DNA of 64,000 nucleotides from Pseudomonas sp. v388 (lineage in GTDB: Bacteria; Pseudomonadota; Gammaproteobacteria; Pseudomonadales; Pseudomonadaceae): the NCBI RefSeq assembly GCF_003935425.1, contig NZ_RHQN01000011.1, positions 162,568 through 226,567 on the forward strand. The letters run 5' to 3'. Shown piece by piece: positions 35,959 through 46,084 of the stretch; position 1 is the first letter of the stretch, and each line of letters begins with the position of its first letter. Under the pieces are notes generated by a model. That model did no database searches. It was not told the origin of the DNA and worked only from the letters and a program-made list of their open reading frames with translations. The position numbers were made by a program, and so were the translations under genes.

Positions 35959-37056
35959 CTACAAGGTGTTGCGTTGTTTCAGGTAGGCCACGACTTCCGC
36001 CTGTGTTCCGGCGAACTCGATGCGCGATGCCTTGTGCTCACGCTGGTAGGCGTACATCGGGTCGTAATATTCGCCGAGCAGGCCCTCGATCCAGCCGCGA
36101 TGCAGCTCCACCGCACCGCTGCGCTGTTGGTCTTCAAGCGCCGTCTGCATGATCGCCAGCAAACGCTGATGCCGCTCGCCGCCCAGACGTTTGTGAATAT
36201 TGTTGAGGCTTTGCAGCAGCCGCTCGCTGAACAGGGTAAAGCCGGTCTCGCCGCCGCGTGCTTCGATGAACTCGGCGCACAAGTCCACGACGTAATCCTT
36301 GAGGATGCGCTCGACGCGGTTCTCGAAACTGTCCTCCAGCCACACCATCGGATAATCCTGCATGCCTTGATGCAGTTCCAGCGGCACGTTGCAGCTACCG
36401 ACCAGACGGCTTTCGTCTTCCAGCACGAACTGTTCGATGCCCGCCGCACGCTTCTTGAGAATGTCGATGGCCAGGCGATTCTCGAAATCGATCTGCGCCG
36501 GCTGGGCGGTGGCGCGCTTGCCGAAACTCGACCCGCGATGATTGGCGATGCCTTCCAGATCCAGACTATTGGGCAGTTGCGCCAGCACTTCGGTCTTGCC
36601 GGTGCCGGTCATGCCGCCGAGTACCACGAACGCGCATTCGGTGACCGCCGCGTGCAGCGTGTCCAGCAGGAAAGTGCGCATGGCCTTGTAGCCGCCGGTC
36701 ACCAGCGGGTAATCGACGCCGCTTTCTTTCAGCCAACGCTGCACGGTTTGCGAGCGCAGGCCGCCGCGGAAGCAATACAGGTAGCCGTCGGGATGGGCCT
36801 TGGCGAACGCCGTCCAGGCGGCAATGCGCTCGGCCTTGGTCTGGCCGGACACCAATTGGTGGCCCAGCTTGATGGCGGCTTCCTGGCCGTGCTGTTTGTA
36901 GCAAGTGCCGACCTTCTGCCGCTCGATGTCGGTCATCAGCGGCAGGTTGAGCACACCGGGAAAAGCGCCTTTGGAGAATTCAACCGGAGCGCGGGCGTCC
37001 ATCATCGGAACGTCGTTGAGGAACAGCGCGCGGTAGTCGGTGGTGTTGCGAGCCAT
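35959..37056 (-). CDS. mnmH: tRNA 2-selenouridine synthase MnmH (SelU/YbbB)
   Basis: This 365-residue enzyme has an N-terminal rhodanese domain with catalytic cysteine C95 in [11 protein letters not shown], and a P-loop domain [12 protein letters not shown] (about 147-158). It replaces the sulphur of 2-thiouridine at the wobble base of Lys, Glu and Gln tRNAs with selenium, via a geranylated intermediate. The ATG at 37056 overlaps the selD stop by one base (TGATG). A TTG one codon earlier is possible but unnecessary. It uses selenophosphate made by SelD. Confidence 0.94.
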   Translation of the reverse strand: MARNTTDYRALFLNDVPMMDARAPVEFSKGAFPGVLNLPLMTDIERQKVGTCYKQHGQEAAIKLGHQLVSGQTKAERIAAWTAFAKAHPDGYLYCFRGGLRSQTVQRWLKESGVDYPLVTGGYKAMRTFLLDTLHAAVTECAFVVLGGMTGTGKTEVLAQLPNSLDLEGIANHRGSSFGKRATAQPAQIDFENRLAIDILKKRAAGIEQFVLEDESRLVGSCNVPLELHQGMQDYPMVWLEDSFENRVERILKDYVVDLCAEFIEARGGETGFTLFSERLLQSLNNIHKRLGGERHQRLLAIMQTALEDQQRSGAVELHRGWIEGLLGEYYDPMYAYQREHKASRIEFAGTQAEVVAYLKQRNTL

Positions 37057-38090
37057 CAAAACACCTCGACCGCGTGGCTCTGTCGCTCGACCAGCGTGCC
37101 GATGGCATTCAACTGCAGGCCCAGTTCGCCGGCCACCGCCAGAAACTCCGCTTCGCCTTCAGGGCTGACGGCGATCAACAAGCCGCCGCTGGTCTGCGGG
37201 TCGCACAGCAAGTCGCGCTGGGCATCGGTGATGGCGGCGATCTTGTCGCCGTAGCTGTCGAAGTTGCGCAACGTGCCGCCGGGCACGCAGCCCTCGGCGA
37301 TGTAATGATCGACGCCCGGCAGGCGCGGTACGGCAGCGTAGTCCAGGCGCGCGGTCAGGCCCGCGCCGTCCGCCATTTCCACCAGATGCCCGAGCAGGCC
37401 GAAGCCGGTAACGTCAGTCATGGCCGCAACACCCGCCAGCTTGCCGAAGCGGCTGCCGGGCTTGTTCAGCGTGCACATCCAGTCGCGGGCCAGGCCGATG
37501 TCCTGCTCGCGCAGTTTCGATTTCTTTTCCGCTGTGGTGAGGATGCCGATACCCAGGGGTTTGGTCAGGTACAGCGTGCAGCCGGTCTGGGCGGTGTCAT
37601 TGCGTTTCATGTGCTTTTTCTGCACCACGCCGGTGACCGCCAGGCCGAAGATCGGCTCCGGCGCATCGATGGAATGCCCGCCGGCCAGCGGAATGCCCGC
37701 TTCGTCGCACACCGCACGGCCGCCACGAATCACTTCGCGGGCCACTTCCGGTGGCAGCACATTGACCGGCCAGCCGAGAATGGCGATGGCCATCAGCGGG
37801 TCGCCGCCCATCGCATAGATGTCGCTGATGGCATTGGTGGCGGCAATGCGCCCGAAGTCGTAAGGGTCGTCGACGATGGGCATGAAAAAGTCGGTGGTCG
37901 ACACCACACCGCGCTCGTCGTCCAGGGCGTAGACCGCAGCGTCGTCGCGGGACGCATTGCCGACCCAGAGCTTGGGGTCCAGGTTCTGCGCGCCACTGCC
38001 GGCGAGGATCACGTCCAGCACTTTGGGCGAAATCTTGCAGCCACAACCGGCACCGTGGCTGTATTGGGTCAGACGGATCGGCTCGCTCAT
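37056..38090 (-). CDS. selD: Selenophosphate synthase (selenide, water dikinase)
   Basis: This 344-residue enzyme makes selenophosphate from selenide and ATP. The active-site loop [11 protein letters not shown] has cysteine C16 and lysine K19, so this is the cysteine form rather than the selenocysteine form. The ATG at 38090 is preceded by GAGAG; a GTG six codons earlier is an alternative. No SelA/SelB/SelC genes are seen in the window, so the local use is tRNA selenation by MnmH. Confidence 0.95.
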   Translation of the reverse strand: MSEPIRLTQYSHGAGCGCKISPKVLDVILAGSGAQNLDPKLWVGNASRDDAAVYALDDERGVVSTTDFFMPIVDDPYDFGRIAATNAISDIYAMGGDPLMAIAILGWPVNVLPPEVAREVIRGGRAVCDEAGIPLAGGHSIDAPEPIFGLAVTGVVQKKHMKRNDTAQTGCTLYLTKPLGIGILTTAEKKSKLREQDIGLARDWMCTLNKPGSRFGKLAGVAAMTDVTGFGLLGHLVEMADGAGLTARLDYAAVPRLPGVDHYIAEGCVPGGTLRNFDSYGDKIAAITDAQRDLLCDPQTSGGLLIAVSPEGEAEFLAVAGELGLQLNAIGTLVERQSHAVEVF

Positions 38091-38400
38091 CGCAACACTC
38101 TCGGACACTGGGAAACAGGGTGTGGAGTCTAGGGGGTGCGGTCGGGGTAGTGCAAACCGCGTTGCCCCGTTCGCCGCAGGAGCAAGCCTGCTCGCGGCGG
38201 CGGCATTACAGGCCGCACATTGGTCGTGGATGTACGAAGTTCAACGCGGGCAAGCGCGCTCGTACAGACTCTTCGACGAAGACCGAGCATTTGATAACTG
38301 GCCTTTCTCGCACCGGTTCTTATAATCGCCGCAATTCCTGCAAAGCGTCGTCTGGCGCTCTGTCCTTCCGTTTTTTCCGCCATTTAACCGGAGAACTCCC
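38091..38400. promoter_or_regulatory. Divergent selD / transporter promoter region with REP-like word
   Basis: A REP-like hairpin word (CGCAGGAGCAAGCCTGCTCGCG) lies near 38175. TATAAT at 38321-38326 is a good -10 element for the transporter operon. No gene is found in this 310-base stretch. Confidence 0.5.
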
Positions 38401-39252
38401 ATGTTCAAGCGTACCCTCGCGCTGGCCGCCGGCCTTGCCCTGTCTTTTTCCGCTCTGACCAGCCACGCCGCTGACACATTGCGGGTCTCGGCCATTCCCG
38501 ATGAAGCGCCAACCGAACTGCTGCGCAAGTTCAAGCCATTGGGCGCGTATCTGGAAGAGCGCCTGGGCATGAAGGTGGAGTTCGTTCCGGTGGCCGACTA
38601 TCCGGCCGTTGTCGAAGCCCTGGCGACCGACCGTCTGGACATGGCCTGGCTGGGCGGTTTCACCTTCGTCCAGGTCAACCTCAAGACCGGCAATGCACTG
38701 CCGCTGGTTCAGCGTGAGCAGGATGCGCAATTCACCAGCAAATTCATCACGTCCGACCCCAGCGTGAAATCCCTGGCCGACCTCAAGGGCAAGACGTTCG
38801 CCTTCGGCTCGGTGTCGTCGACGTCCGGCAGCCTGATGCCGCGCTTCTTCATGCTCAAGGACAACATCAAGCCTGAGACCTATTTCAGCCGCGTCGCCTA
38901 TTCCGGCGCCCACGACGCCACCGCCGCCTGGGTTCAGGCCGGCAAGGTCGATGCCGGTGTGCTGAACGCCAGCGTGTGGGACAAACTGGTCGCCAGCGGT
39001 AAGGTCGACACTGACAAGGTCAAAGTCTTCGCCACCACGCCCACCTACTTCGATTACAACTGGACCGTGCGCGGCACCCTCGACCCGGCGCTGGCGCAGA
39101 AGATCAAGCAGGCGTTCCTGGATCTGGACCCGGCCAAGCCTGAGCAAAAGGCGATCCTCGATCTGCAGGCTGCCAGCCGTTTCATCGAAACCAGGCCTGA
39201 AAACTACAAGGGCATCGAAGAGGCCGCCCGCGCTGCCGACCTGCTGAAATGA
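38401..39252 (+). CDS. PhnD-like substrate-binding protein, putative selenate transporter
   Basis: This 283-residue periplasmic binding protein of the phosphonate/phosphite (PhnD) family has a signal peptide ending HAA. Motifs are [32 protein letters not shown] and [16 protein letters not shown]. PhnD-like proteins next to selD/mnmH are generally annotated as putative selenate binding proteins; that position supports a selenium oxyanion as substrate, but it is inference. The first of four overlapping transporter genes. Confidence 0.8.
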   Translation: MFKRTLALAAGLALSFSALTSHAADTLRVSAIPDEAPTELLRKFKPLGAYLEERLGMKVEFVPVADYPAVVEALATDRLDMAWLGGFTFVQVNLKTGNALPLVQREQDAQFTSKFITSDPSVKSLADLKGKTFAFGSVSSTSGSLMPRFFMLKDNIKPETYFSRVAYSGAHDATAAWVQAGKVDAGVLNASVWDKLVASGKVDTDKVKVFATTPTYFDYNWTVRGTLDPALAQKIKQAFLDLDPAKPEQKAILDLQAASRFIETRPENYKGIEEAARAADLLK

Positions 39253-40046
39253 CGCTGCGTCTATCCGGGATAGACCTTCGCCACAGTAACGGCACACTTG
39301 CGCTGCAAGGCGTGCAGCTGGACATCGCAAAGGGCGAGCGGGTGGCGATCATCGGCCCGTCCGGCGCGGGCAAGACCACCCTGCTCAACCTGCTGGCCAG
39401 CGCCTTGCCGCCCAGCGCCGGGCAACTGAACGTGCTGGGCGCCAACCCGTGGCAGCTTTCCAGTCGCCAGCGCCAGCGCTTGCGCAGCCGCATTGCACTG
39501 ATTCATCAGGCGCCACCGCTGCCGCCGCGCCAGCGGGTGGTCACTGCGGTGCTGGCCGGCAAGCTCGGCCAGTGGGGATTGGGTAAAAGCCTGCTGAACC
39601 TGCTGCATCCGCTGGACGTTCCCGGCGCACGTGCGGTTCTCGCCCGACTGGATCTGGCCGACAAGCTGTTTGATCGCTGCCAGCAACTGTCCGGCGGCCA
39701 GCTGCAACGCGTCGGCATTGCGCGTGCGCTGTATCAGGCAGCGGAATTGTTGCTGGCCGACGAGCCGGTATCGGCCATGGACCCTCGTCTGGCGGACCAC
39801 ACCCTGGCGCTGCTGTGCGAGCACGCCGTCACGCACAACGTGACGCTGATCGCCAGCCTGCACGCGGTGGACCTGGCCCTGGCTCATTTCCCGCGGATCA
39901 TCGGCGTGCGCGACGGACGAATCCATTTCGACCTGCCCGCCGGCGCTGTCGAAACCCGGCATCTGGATACCCTGTATGCCAACGCGCAGCTGAGCCAGCG
40001 CCCGAGCGCCGCCGCGCCCGTCATCCTTACGGCGCCGCGATGCTGA
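39249..40046 (+). CDS. PhnC-like ABC transporter ATP-binding protein
   Basis: This 265-residue ATPase has Walker [13 protein letters not shown] signature LSGGQLQR, Walker [14 protein letters not shown] and an H-loop in [10 protein letters not shown]. The ATG overlaps the stop of the binding-protein gene (ATGA). It drives the putative selenate uptake system with the two permeases downstream. Confidence 0.85.
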   Translation: MTLRLSGIDLRHSNGTLALQGVQLDIAKGERVAIIGPSGAGKTTLLNLLASALPPSAGQLNVLGANPWQLSSRQRQRLRSRIALIHQAPPLPPRQRVVTAVLAGKLGQWGLGKSLLNLLHPLDVPGARAVLARLDLADKLFDRCQQLSGGQLQRVGIARALYQAAELLLADEPVSAMDPRLADHTLALLCEHAVTHNVTLIASLHAVDLALAHFPRIIGVRDGRIHFDLPAGAVETRHLDTLYANAQLSQRPSAAAPVILTAPRC

Positions 40047-40867
40047 GCCGTGATCGTCGTGACCCCGCTGCCGTACCGCGCCTGCTGCTGGCGCTACTGG
40101 CGATCCTGTTGCTGTGGCCCGGCATCCGCCTCGCCGAGCTGAATCCGCTGGTGCTATTGCAGCCGGAAAACACCCGCTCCATGGGCCATTTTCTTGCTGA
40201 TTTCTGGCCGCCTGCGCATTCGGCCGACTTCCTCGACCTGCTGCTCGACGCCACGCTGCAAACCTTGGCTATCGCTACGGCGGGCATGGCACTGGCGCTG
40301 GTGCTGGCCGTGCCGATGAGTCTGCTGGCCAGCCGCGCGCTGTCGCTGTCCGCCGCTTCACGCAATGGTCGCCCCGGTTGGCTGGGCCAGTGCGTGCGCT
40401 GGCCGGTGCGCGGGTTGCTGATTTTCCTGCGCAGCGTGCCGGAAATCGTCTGGGCCTTGTTGTTCGTGCGTGCAGTGGGGTTGGGGCCTACAGCGGGCGT
40501 ACTGGCGATTGCGATTACCTACGCGGGCATGCTCGGCAAGGTCTACGCCGAGATTTATGAGTCCGTCGACCAACGCCCGGCCCACGCGTTGATGCAGGCC
40601 GGCAGTGGTCGGATCGCCGCGCTGGTCTACGGCATCCTGCCCAGCGCTGGGGCCGAGCTGACGTCCTACACGGTTTACCGCTGGGAATGCGCCGTGCGCG
40701 CGTCGGTGGTGATGGGCTTCGTCGGGGCCGGTGGGCTTGGGCAACAGATCGACCTGTCGATGCGCATGTTCGCCGGTGCCGAAGTGGCCAGCATGCTGCT
40801 GACCTTTCTGGTTCTGGTGCTGCTGGCTGATCAGCTCAGTCGTCTTTTGCGCGGGAGGTTCACATGA
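40040..40867 (+). CDS. PhnE-like permease 1 of the putative selenate transporter
   Basis: This 275-residue inner-membrane permease has hydrophobic segments near residues 14-30, 72-100, 130-165 and 225-265, and the loop [20 protein letters not shown] plus [19 protein letters not shown] typical of PhnE. It starts at an ATG overlapping the ATPase stop by seven bases. It presumably pairs with the next permease. Confidence 0.83.
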   Translation: MLSRDRRDPAAVPRLLLALLAILLLWPGIRLAELNPLVLLQPENTRSMGHFLADFWPPAHSADFLDLLLDATLQTLAIATAGMALALVLAVPMSLLASRALSLSAASRNGRPGWLGQCVRWPVRGLLIFLRSVPEIVWALLFVRAVGLGPTAGVLAIAITYAGMLGKVYAEIYESVDQRPAHALMQAGSGRIAALVYGILPSAGAELTSYTVYRWECAVRASVVMGFVGAGGLGQQIDLSMRMFAGAEVASMLLTFLVLVLLADQLSRLLRGRFT

Positions 40868-41631
40868 GACGCGCAGGCAACCTGCTGCTGGTGCTGGCGA
40901 TCATTGCGGCCGTCGTTGGCTCGTTCATCTATCTGGGCTTGGACCTCGTCGCGATAAGCAGTCCTGACAGCCTGGGACAGATGGGCAGTTACGCGCTGCG
41001 CTTCATGAGTCCGGACGTGAGCCGCGAGCATCTGTTCGCTATCAGCCACGGCGCGCTGGAGACTCTGGCGATGTCGGCGCTGGGCACGTTGCTGGCGGCA
41101 ATTTTCGGTCTGCTGCTGGCCTTGCCCGCGGCCGGTCGCCTGGGTTGGCCGCTGCGCAGCACCAGTCGCCTGTTGCTCAATGCGTTGCGCGCAATTCCCG
41201 AACTGGTCTGGGCGGTGTTGATGGTGTTGGCGGCCGGACTCGGACCCAATGCCGGAACCCTGGCGTTGGCGCTGCACACCACCGGCGTGCTGGGCCGGCT
41301 GTTTGCCGAAGCGCTGGAAAACACCCCGCCGCAGCCCGCCGCCGCGATCCGCCTGCAAGGCGGCAGTGCCTGGCAGGCATTCTGTTACGGCACGCTGCCC
41401 AATCTGTGGCCGCAGTTGCTGGCGTACACCCTGTACCGCTGGGAAAACAACATTCGCATGGCGAGTATTCTCGGCCTGGTCGGCGCGGGCGGTCTGGGGC
41501 AGATGCTCTACGTCAACCTCAGCCTGTTCCAGGAAGCCCAGGCAAGCACGGTGATTCTGGCCATGCTGGTGCTGGTGTTCGCGGTGGACGCGCTCAGCGG
41601 CTGGAGCCGCCAGCGCTGGGTGCGAAGCTAG
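40864..41631 (+). CDS. PhnE-like permease 2 of the putative selenate transporter
   Basis: This 255-residue permease closely resembles permease 1 (AAGLGPNAGTLALALHTTGV and [19 protein letters not shown]). It overlaps it by four bases. Two non-identical PhnE-like permeases in one operon suggest a heterodimeric channel. It is the last gene of the operon; the convergent ggt gene follows after 45 bases. Confidence 0.83.
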   Translation: MRRAGNLLLVLAIIAAVVGSFIYLGLDLVAISSPDSLGQMGSYALRFMSPDVSREHLFAISHGALETLAMSALGTLLAAIFGLLLALPAAGRLGWPLRSTSRLLLNALRAIPELVWAVLMVLAAGLGPNAGTLALALHTTGVLGRLFAEALENTPPQPAAAIRLQGGSAWQAFCYGTLPNLWPQLLAYTLYRWENNIRMASILGLVGAGGLGQMLYVNLSLFQEAQASTVILAMLVLVFAVDALSGWSRQRWVRS

Positions 41632-41676
41632 CGCCGCCGCTCGGTACAAGCCGCAGCGGCGCTGATTCAAACGCCC

Positions 41677-43404
41677 TCAGTAGCCCAGGGAAAGCCCGGT
41701 GTTGCGGCGCGGGTCGTTGGCGCCGTAGAAGCGGTTCTTGCCGACCGGCTCGCCGCCCAGTGACGGCGCGCCCACCAGAATCGCCGCGACATGATTGAGC
41801 GGTTGCGGACCGGCGAACTTGTGGCCCCAGCTTTCCAGGATCTTCAGGGTGTCGGGGCTCACGGCGAAGGTGTCGATATTGGTCTCTTGCGGCTGCCATT
41901 GTTGATGGAAGCGTGGTGCATCGACCGCTTCCTGAATGTTCATGCCGTAATCGATCACATTGAGCATGGTCAGCAAGGTCGCGGTAATGATCCGGCTGCC
42001 GCCTGGCGTGCCGACCACCATTACGGTCTTGCCGTCCTTGGTGACGATGGTCGGGCTCATGGACGACAACGGCGTCTTGCCGGGTGCGATGGCATTGGCT
42101 TCGCCCTGCACCAGACCGTACATGTTGGGTACGCCGACTTTCACCGTGAAGTCGTCCATTTCATCGTTGAGCAGCACGCCGGTCTTGCTGGCCATGACGC
42201 CTGCGCCGAACCAGTTGTTGAGGGTGTAGGTCACGGAGACCGCGTTGCCCCACTTGTCGACGATGGAGTAATGGGTAGTGTTGTTGCCTTCATGAGGCGC
42301 GACGCCCGGTTTGATGGCGTTGGAATCGCCTGCCTTCTGTGGCTCGATGGCGGCGCGCAGCTTGGCCGCATAGTTGCGGTCCAGCAGGTGCTCGACCGGG
42401 TTCTTGACGAAATCCGGGTCGCCCAGATAGCTGTTGCGGTCCACATAGGCATGGCGCATGGCTTCGATCTGGTAATGCATGCCCTGGGCCGAACGGAAGC
42501 CCAGCTCTTTCATCGGGTAGCCTTCCAGAATGTTGAGAATCTGGCAGATCACCACACCGCCGGAGCTGGGTGGCGGCGCCGAGACCACGTGGTAGCCGCG
42601 ATAGTCGCATTCGACCGGTGCCAGTTCGCGGGTCTTGTAGTTGTCCAGATCGGCCTGGGTGATGATGCCTTTGCCCGCCTGGCTGGAATCCACCAGCGCC
42701 TTGGCGACCCAGCCTTTGTAGAAGCCGTCGTTGCCCTTGCCGGAAATCTCGCGCAGGGTTTTGGCCAGGTCTTTCTGCACCAGTTTCTGGCCGACCTGCA
42801 TGGCCTCGCCCTGATGCAGGAAGATCGCGCCGGAGTCGGCCATATCGGCCTTGAACACGTCCGTGGCGGTGGACAACAGGTCGATATCGCCCTGCTCCAG
42901 CACGAACCCGTCTTCGGCCAGTTTGATGGCCGGTGCGATCAGGTCCTCCCGCTTGAAGGTGCCGTATTTTGCGCGGGCCATTTCCATGCCCGACACGGTA
43001 CCCGGCACGCCGACCGCCAGATGGCCGACGGCGCTCAGGTCCGGCACCACGTTGCCCTGTTTGTCCAGGTACATGTCGGCGGTGGCCGCCAGCGGCGCTT
43101 TTTCGCGGAAGTCGAGGAAGGTCTTGCGACCGTCCGCCAGCTGCACGGTCATGAATCCGCCACCACCGAGATTGCCGGCGGCCGGGTAAACCACTGCCAG
43201 CGCGTAGCCGACGGCGACAGCGGCATCTACCGCATTGCCGCCGTCCTTGAGTACGTCCACGCCCACACGGGTCGCGAGGTGCTGGGCGCTGACGACCATG
43301 CCATTTTCAGCGGCAACCGGTGCCTGGGAAGCGGCATGAGCGGGGACATGAATCAGGATGAATGCCGTCGCGATGAGCGATCTGGCGAAAGGCTCGAACT
43401 TCAT
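41677..43404 (-). CDS. ggt: Gamma-glutamyltransferase
   Basis: This 575-residue periplasmic enzyme has a signal peptide (MKFEPFARSLIATAFILIHV..AHA). The autoprocessing/nucleophile threonine is in NNTTHYSIVDKWG (T376). The substrate pocket blocks SMSPTIVTKDGK and GTPGGSRI are present. It cleaves glutathione and other gamma-glutamyl compounds. I chose the ATG at 43404, which begins at the signal peptide with AGAAGAGATC upstream; the longer in-frame extension is not credible. Confidence 0.93.
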   Translation of the reverse strand: MKFEPFARSLIATAFILIHVPAHAASQAPVAAENGMVVSAQHLATRVGVDVLKDGGNAVDAAVAVGYALAVVYPAAGNLGGGGFMTVQLADGRKTFLDFREKAPLAATADMYLDKQGNVVPDLSAVGHLAVGVPGTVSGMEMARAKYGTFKREDLIAPAIKLAEDGFVLEQGDIDLLSTATDVFKADMADSGAIFLHQGEAMQVGQKLVQKDLAKTLREISGKGNDGFYKGWVAKALVDSSQAGKGIITQADLDNYKTRELAPVECDYRGYHVVSAPPPSSGGVVICQILNILEGYPMKELGFRSAQGMHYQIEAMRHAYVDRNSYLGDPDFVKNPVEHLLDRNYAAKLRAAIEPQKAGDSNAIKPGVAPHEGNNTTHYSIVDKWGNAVSVTYTLNNWFGAGVMASKTGVLLNDEMDDFTVKVGVPNMYGLVQGEANAIAPGKTPLSSMSPTIVTKDGKTVMVVGTPGGSRIITATLLTMLNVIDYGMNIQEAVDAPRFHQQWQPQETNIDTFAVSPDTLKILESWGHKFAGPQPLNHVAAILVGAPSLGGEPVGKNRFYGANDPRRNTGLSLGY

Positions 43405-43634
43405 GGTGATCTCTTCTTTTTCTTGAGGGGCAAAGGCGGGTGCCAGGCAATCGTCCATGGCTGACGGCTCTGTTCGTAGGTGCGCCGTGCATCCATGCGG
43501 CGGCCGAACCCCTTTCAAAGTAGCGGGTCGCGGGTGGTTTATCTAATGTCAGCGGCGCATGTCGGAAAAATTCCGGTATCCAGCCGGTTACCAGGTCGCG
43601 ACGCAACGCTTGCAAATGGGATACCATCGCCGAG

Positions 43635-43653
43635 CCAAATGAGAATCATCCTC
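43635..43653. promoter_or_regulatory. Candidate Fur box upstream of the iron two-component system
   Basis: CCAAATGAGAATCATCCTC keeps 11 of 12 core positions of the Fur consensus (AATGATAATCAT) and 13 of 19 overall by eye. It lies 51 bases upstream of the response-regulator start. It supports iron-regulated expression of the two-component system. Confidence 0.55.
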
Positions 43654-43703
43654 TACAACTCTTACGCTGATGGTTTTGCTCCATTGGTTTTGCAGGACAC
43701 TCG

Positions 43704-44468
43704 ATGAACACCGCTTTACCCTCGTCCACACCGGCCCCGCGCATTCTGGTGGTCGACGATCACCGCAAGATTCGTGATCCTTTGGCCGTCTATCTTCGCC
43801 GCCATCTGTTCGATGTGCGCACGGCGGAAGACGCGGCGGGCATGTGGCAGCTGCTCGGGCAGCAGAACTTCGACGCGGTGGTGCTGGACGTCACCCTGCC
43901 CGATGGCGACGGTTTCGAGTTGTGCAGCCGGTTGCATCGGCGCAATAACCTGCCGGTGATCCTGCTGACCGCCCGCGACACCTGCGCCGACCGGGTGCGT
44001 GGCCTGGATCTCGGCGCCGACGACTACGTGACCAAACCGTTCGAGCCTCGCGAGCTGGTGGCGCGTATCAACAGCGTACTGCGCCGACGGAGTTCGCAGC
44101 AGCCGACGTCCAGCGCGCCTGTTTGCGCCCGGACTACGATCACCCAGTGCTATGAATTTTCCGGTTTCAGCTTCTCGGCCGCCAGCGGAACGCTGATCCG
44201 CCGCGACGGCTCGGCGGTTCGACTCAGCACGGTGGAAAGCCGTCTGCTGGGCGTGCTGCTGGACCATCCCAATACCGTGCTCGACCGCCAGCGCCTGATC
44301 GACCTGACCGCACGGCCCGGCAGCGAGGTTTTCGACCGCGCCATCGACCGGCAGATCAGCCGCCTGCGGCGCAAGCTCGACGACAATCCGCTGGATCCGG
44401 AACTGTTGCGCACCATCTGGGGCGGCGGCTACATGCTGGCCGCCAGTGTGGTGCCGCAGGCTTCATGA
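43704..44468 (+). CDS. OmpR-family response regulator (PfeR/PirR-like)
   Basis: This 254-residue protein has a receiver domain with acidic pocket D18-D19 and phospho-acceptor D62 (VVLDVTLPDGDGFEL), plus a K in DDYVTKPFEPREL. A winged-helix DNA-binding domain follows (ESRLLGVLLDHPNTVLDRQR...TIWGGGYMLAA). It is followed by its kinase, with a catecholate-type receptor convergent, the same gene set as PfeRS-PfeA and PirRS-PirA of P. aeruginosa. It probably activates the receptor when ferric enterobactin-like siderophore is present. Confidence 0.82.
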   Translation: MNTALPSSTPAPRILVVDDHRKIRDPLAVYLRRHLFDVRTAEDAAGMWQLLGQQNFDAVVLDVTLPDGDGFELCSRLHRRNNLPVILLTARDTCADRVRGLDLGADDYVTKPFEPRELVARINSVLRRRSSQQPTSSAPVCARTTITQCYEFSGFSFSAASGTLIRRDGSAVRLSTVESRLLGVLLDHPNTVLDRQRLIDLTARPGSEVFDRAIDRQISRLRRKLDDNPLDPELLRTIWGGGYMLAASVVPQAS

Positions 44469-45838
44469 CGTTTTTCAGACGCCTGTGGCCGACGCGCATG
44501 ACCCAGCAACTGGGCGTGTTGCTGCTTCTGGCGCTACTGGCTTCCAATGCCATTGCCATGTTGTATCTGCAACGCACCGGCGCGCTGATCCATCCGCTGT
44601 CTCGGACGCTGGCGGTGGAAAGGCTGATTACCGCCTGGCACGCGGCGCAGGGGCTTTCCGCGCGAGATGCGTCGAGGTTGCTGGCATCGATGCAGACGCC
44701 GGATTCGCACTTCTGGGTCGGCACCGAAGCGGCTGCCGAGAACATCGACATGCGCGCCGAAGAACTGCGACTGGTGAGCGATCTGCGCAAGCGTGTGAAG
44801 TTGCCGGTGGCAACCGTGATCGGCATGCAACTGGAACGCATCAGCGGCGGCCCGGCCCGTGAGCATGTGTTCGTCGCCGCCGGTTGGGCACCCCTGAAGC
44901 TGCGCACCAGCATCGAGTTGGGCAATGGCGAATACCTCAACGCGATCCAGCATCCGGCAGGCGGTTACGAATGGGGCCGCATGCTGGCCTATACCTTGCC
45001 GGTGACGACCATTCCCGTGCTGCTGATCGTGATTTTCTTCATGCGCCGCGTGGTGCAGCCGGTCAGGACCCTGGCGCACGCCACCGAACGGGTCAGCCGG
45101 GGTGAATGGATTGCGCCGCTGCCGCTGTCCGGTCCGCAGGAAGCACGAGACCTGACCACTGCCTTCAACGTGATGCAGGAGCGCATCGCTCGACATATCG
45201 AAGGCCGCACGCGGATGCTGGCTGCAATCAGCCATGACCTGAACACGCCCATCACTGAACTGCGCTTGCAAATGGAACTGCTGCAAGACAGCCCGGAACG
45301 CGACGACATGCTGGAAAGCCTCGACGAACTACGGGCCATGGTCCGGGAAACGCTGAACTTCGTGCGCGGGGATGCAGTGCAGGAAGCGACGGCGGATGTC
45401 TCGCTGACGGCGATGCTCGACGACCTTGCCAAGCGCTACGCGACCATGGGTAAACCCATCGGCTGGCAGCGTGGGGATGACATCCACTGCCGATGCCGGC
45501 CACTGGCACTGAAACGGGTCCTGACCAACCTCATCGACAATGCGCTGTGTCATGCGGGGGATGCCACTGTGGCTTTACGTATCGAGGCCACGGGCGATAT
45601 CCGGATCGAAGTGCTCGACCACGGCCCAGGCATCGAACCTACGTGGCTGGCGCAGGTGTTCGAGCCGTTCGTGCAACTGAGCCAGAACGGCACGAAAACC
45701 ACTCAGGGCGGCGGCCTGGGCCTTGGCCTGGCCATCGCCCGCTCCTGCGTCCAGGCCCACGGCGGCGAACTGATTCTGGAAAACCGCCCACCGGCCGGGT
45801 TATGCGCAATCGTCCGATTGCCTGCCGCCCATCCATAA
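44465..45838 (+). CDS. Sensor histidine kinase (PfeS/PirS-like)
   Basis: This 457-residue kinase has two membrane helices (about 20-38 and 176-196) around a periplasmic sensor region, and a HAMP linker (RRVVQPVRTLAHATERVSRG). The H-box AAISHDLNTPITELR carries phospho-acceptor H257. N, G1 and G2 boxes follow (NLIDNALCHAG, DHGPGIEP, GLGLGLAIARSC). The ATG overlaps the response regulator stop by four bases. It probably senses iron-siderophore status at the inner membrane. Confidence 0.85.
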   Translation: MTFFRRLWPTRMTQQLGVLLLLALLASNAIAMLYLQRTGALIHPLSRTLAVERLITAWHAAQGLSARDASRLLASMQTPDSHFWVGTEAAAENIDMRAEELRLVSDLRKRVKLPVATVIGMQLERISGGPAREHVFVAAGWAPLKLRTSIELGNGEYLNAIQHPAGGYEWGRMLAYTLPVTTIPVLLIVIFFMRRVVQPVRTLAHATERVSRGEWIAPLPLSGPQEARDLTTAFNVMQERIARHIEGRTRMLAAISHDLNTPITELRLQMELLQDSPERDDMLESLDELRAMVRETLNFVRGDAVQEATADVSLTAMLDDLAKRYATMGKPIGWQRGDDIHCRCRPLALKRVLTNLIDNALCHAGDATVALRIEATGDIRIEVLDHGPGIEPTWLAQVFEPFVQLSQNGTKTTQGGGLGLGLAIARSCVQAHGGELILENRPPAGLCAIVRLPAAHP

Positions 45839-45852
45839 CGCCCCACGACCTC

Positions 45853-46062
45853 CGTAGCGCTTGTCCGCGACGGCGGCATTCCAGGCTATAAACCTGTAAT
45901 GGATGTACCAACCTAATCGCCAGCAAGCTGGCTCCTACAAAATTTGGGGCGCAGCTCAATCGTGCAGATGCTGTAGGAGCGGACTTGTCCGCGAAGGCGG
46001 CGGTATAGACGACGAATAAGCAGCGGTTGTACCGGCCCTTTCGCGGACAACTCCCCACAGGG
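45853..46062. repeat. REP-like repeat cluster between two convergent genes
   Basis: At least four REP-type words lie here: GTAGCGCTTGTCCGCGACGG near 45856, GCCAGCAAGCTGGCTCCTAC near 45920, GTAGGAGCGGACTTGTCCGC near 45975 and TTTCGCGGACAACTCC near 46040. They are arranged in alternating orientation, as in BIME-type clusters. Confidence 0.65.
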
Positions 46063-46084
46063 TTGTGGCCAGTCGAAACGTTGA

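Noticed and set aside
41791-43464. A 557-codon open frame on the plus strand
   Set aside because: Antisense to ggt, which has signal peptide and catalytic motif.
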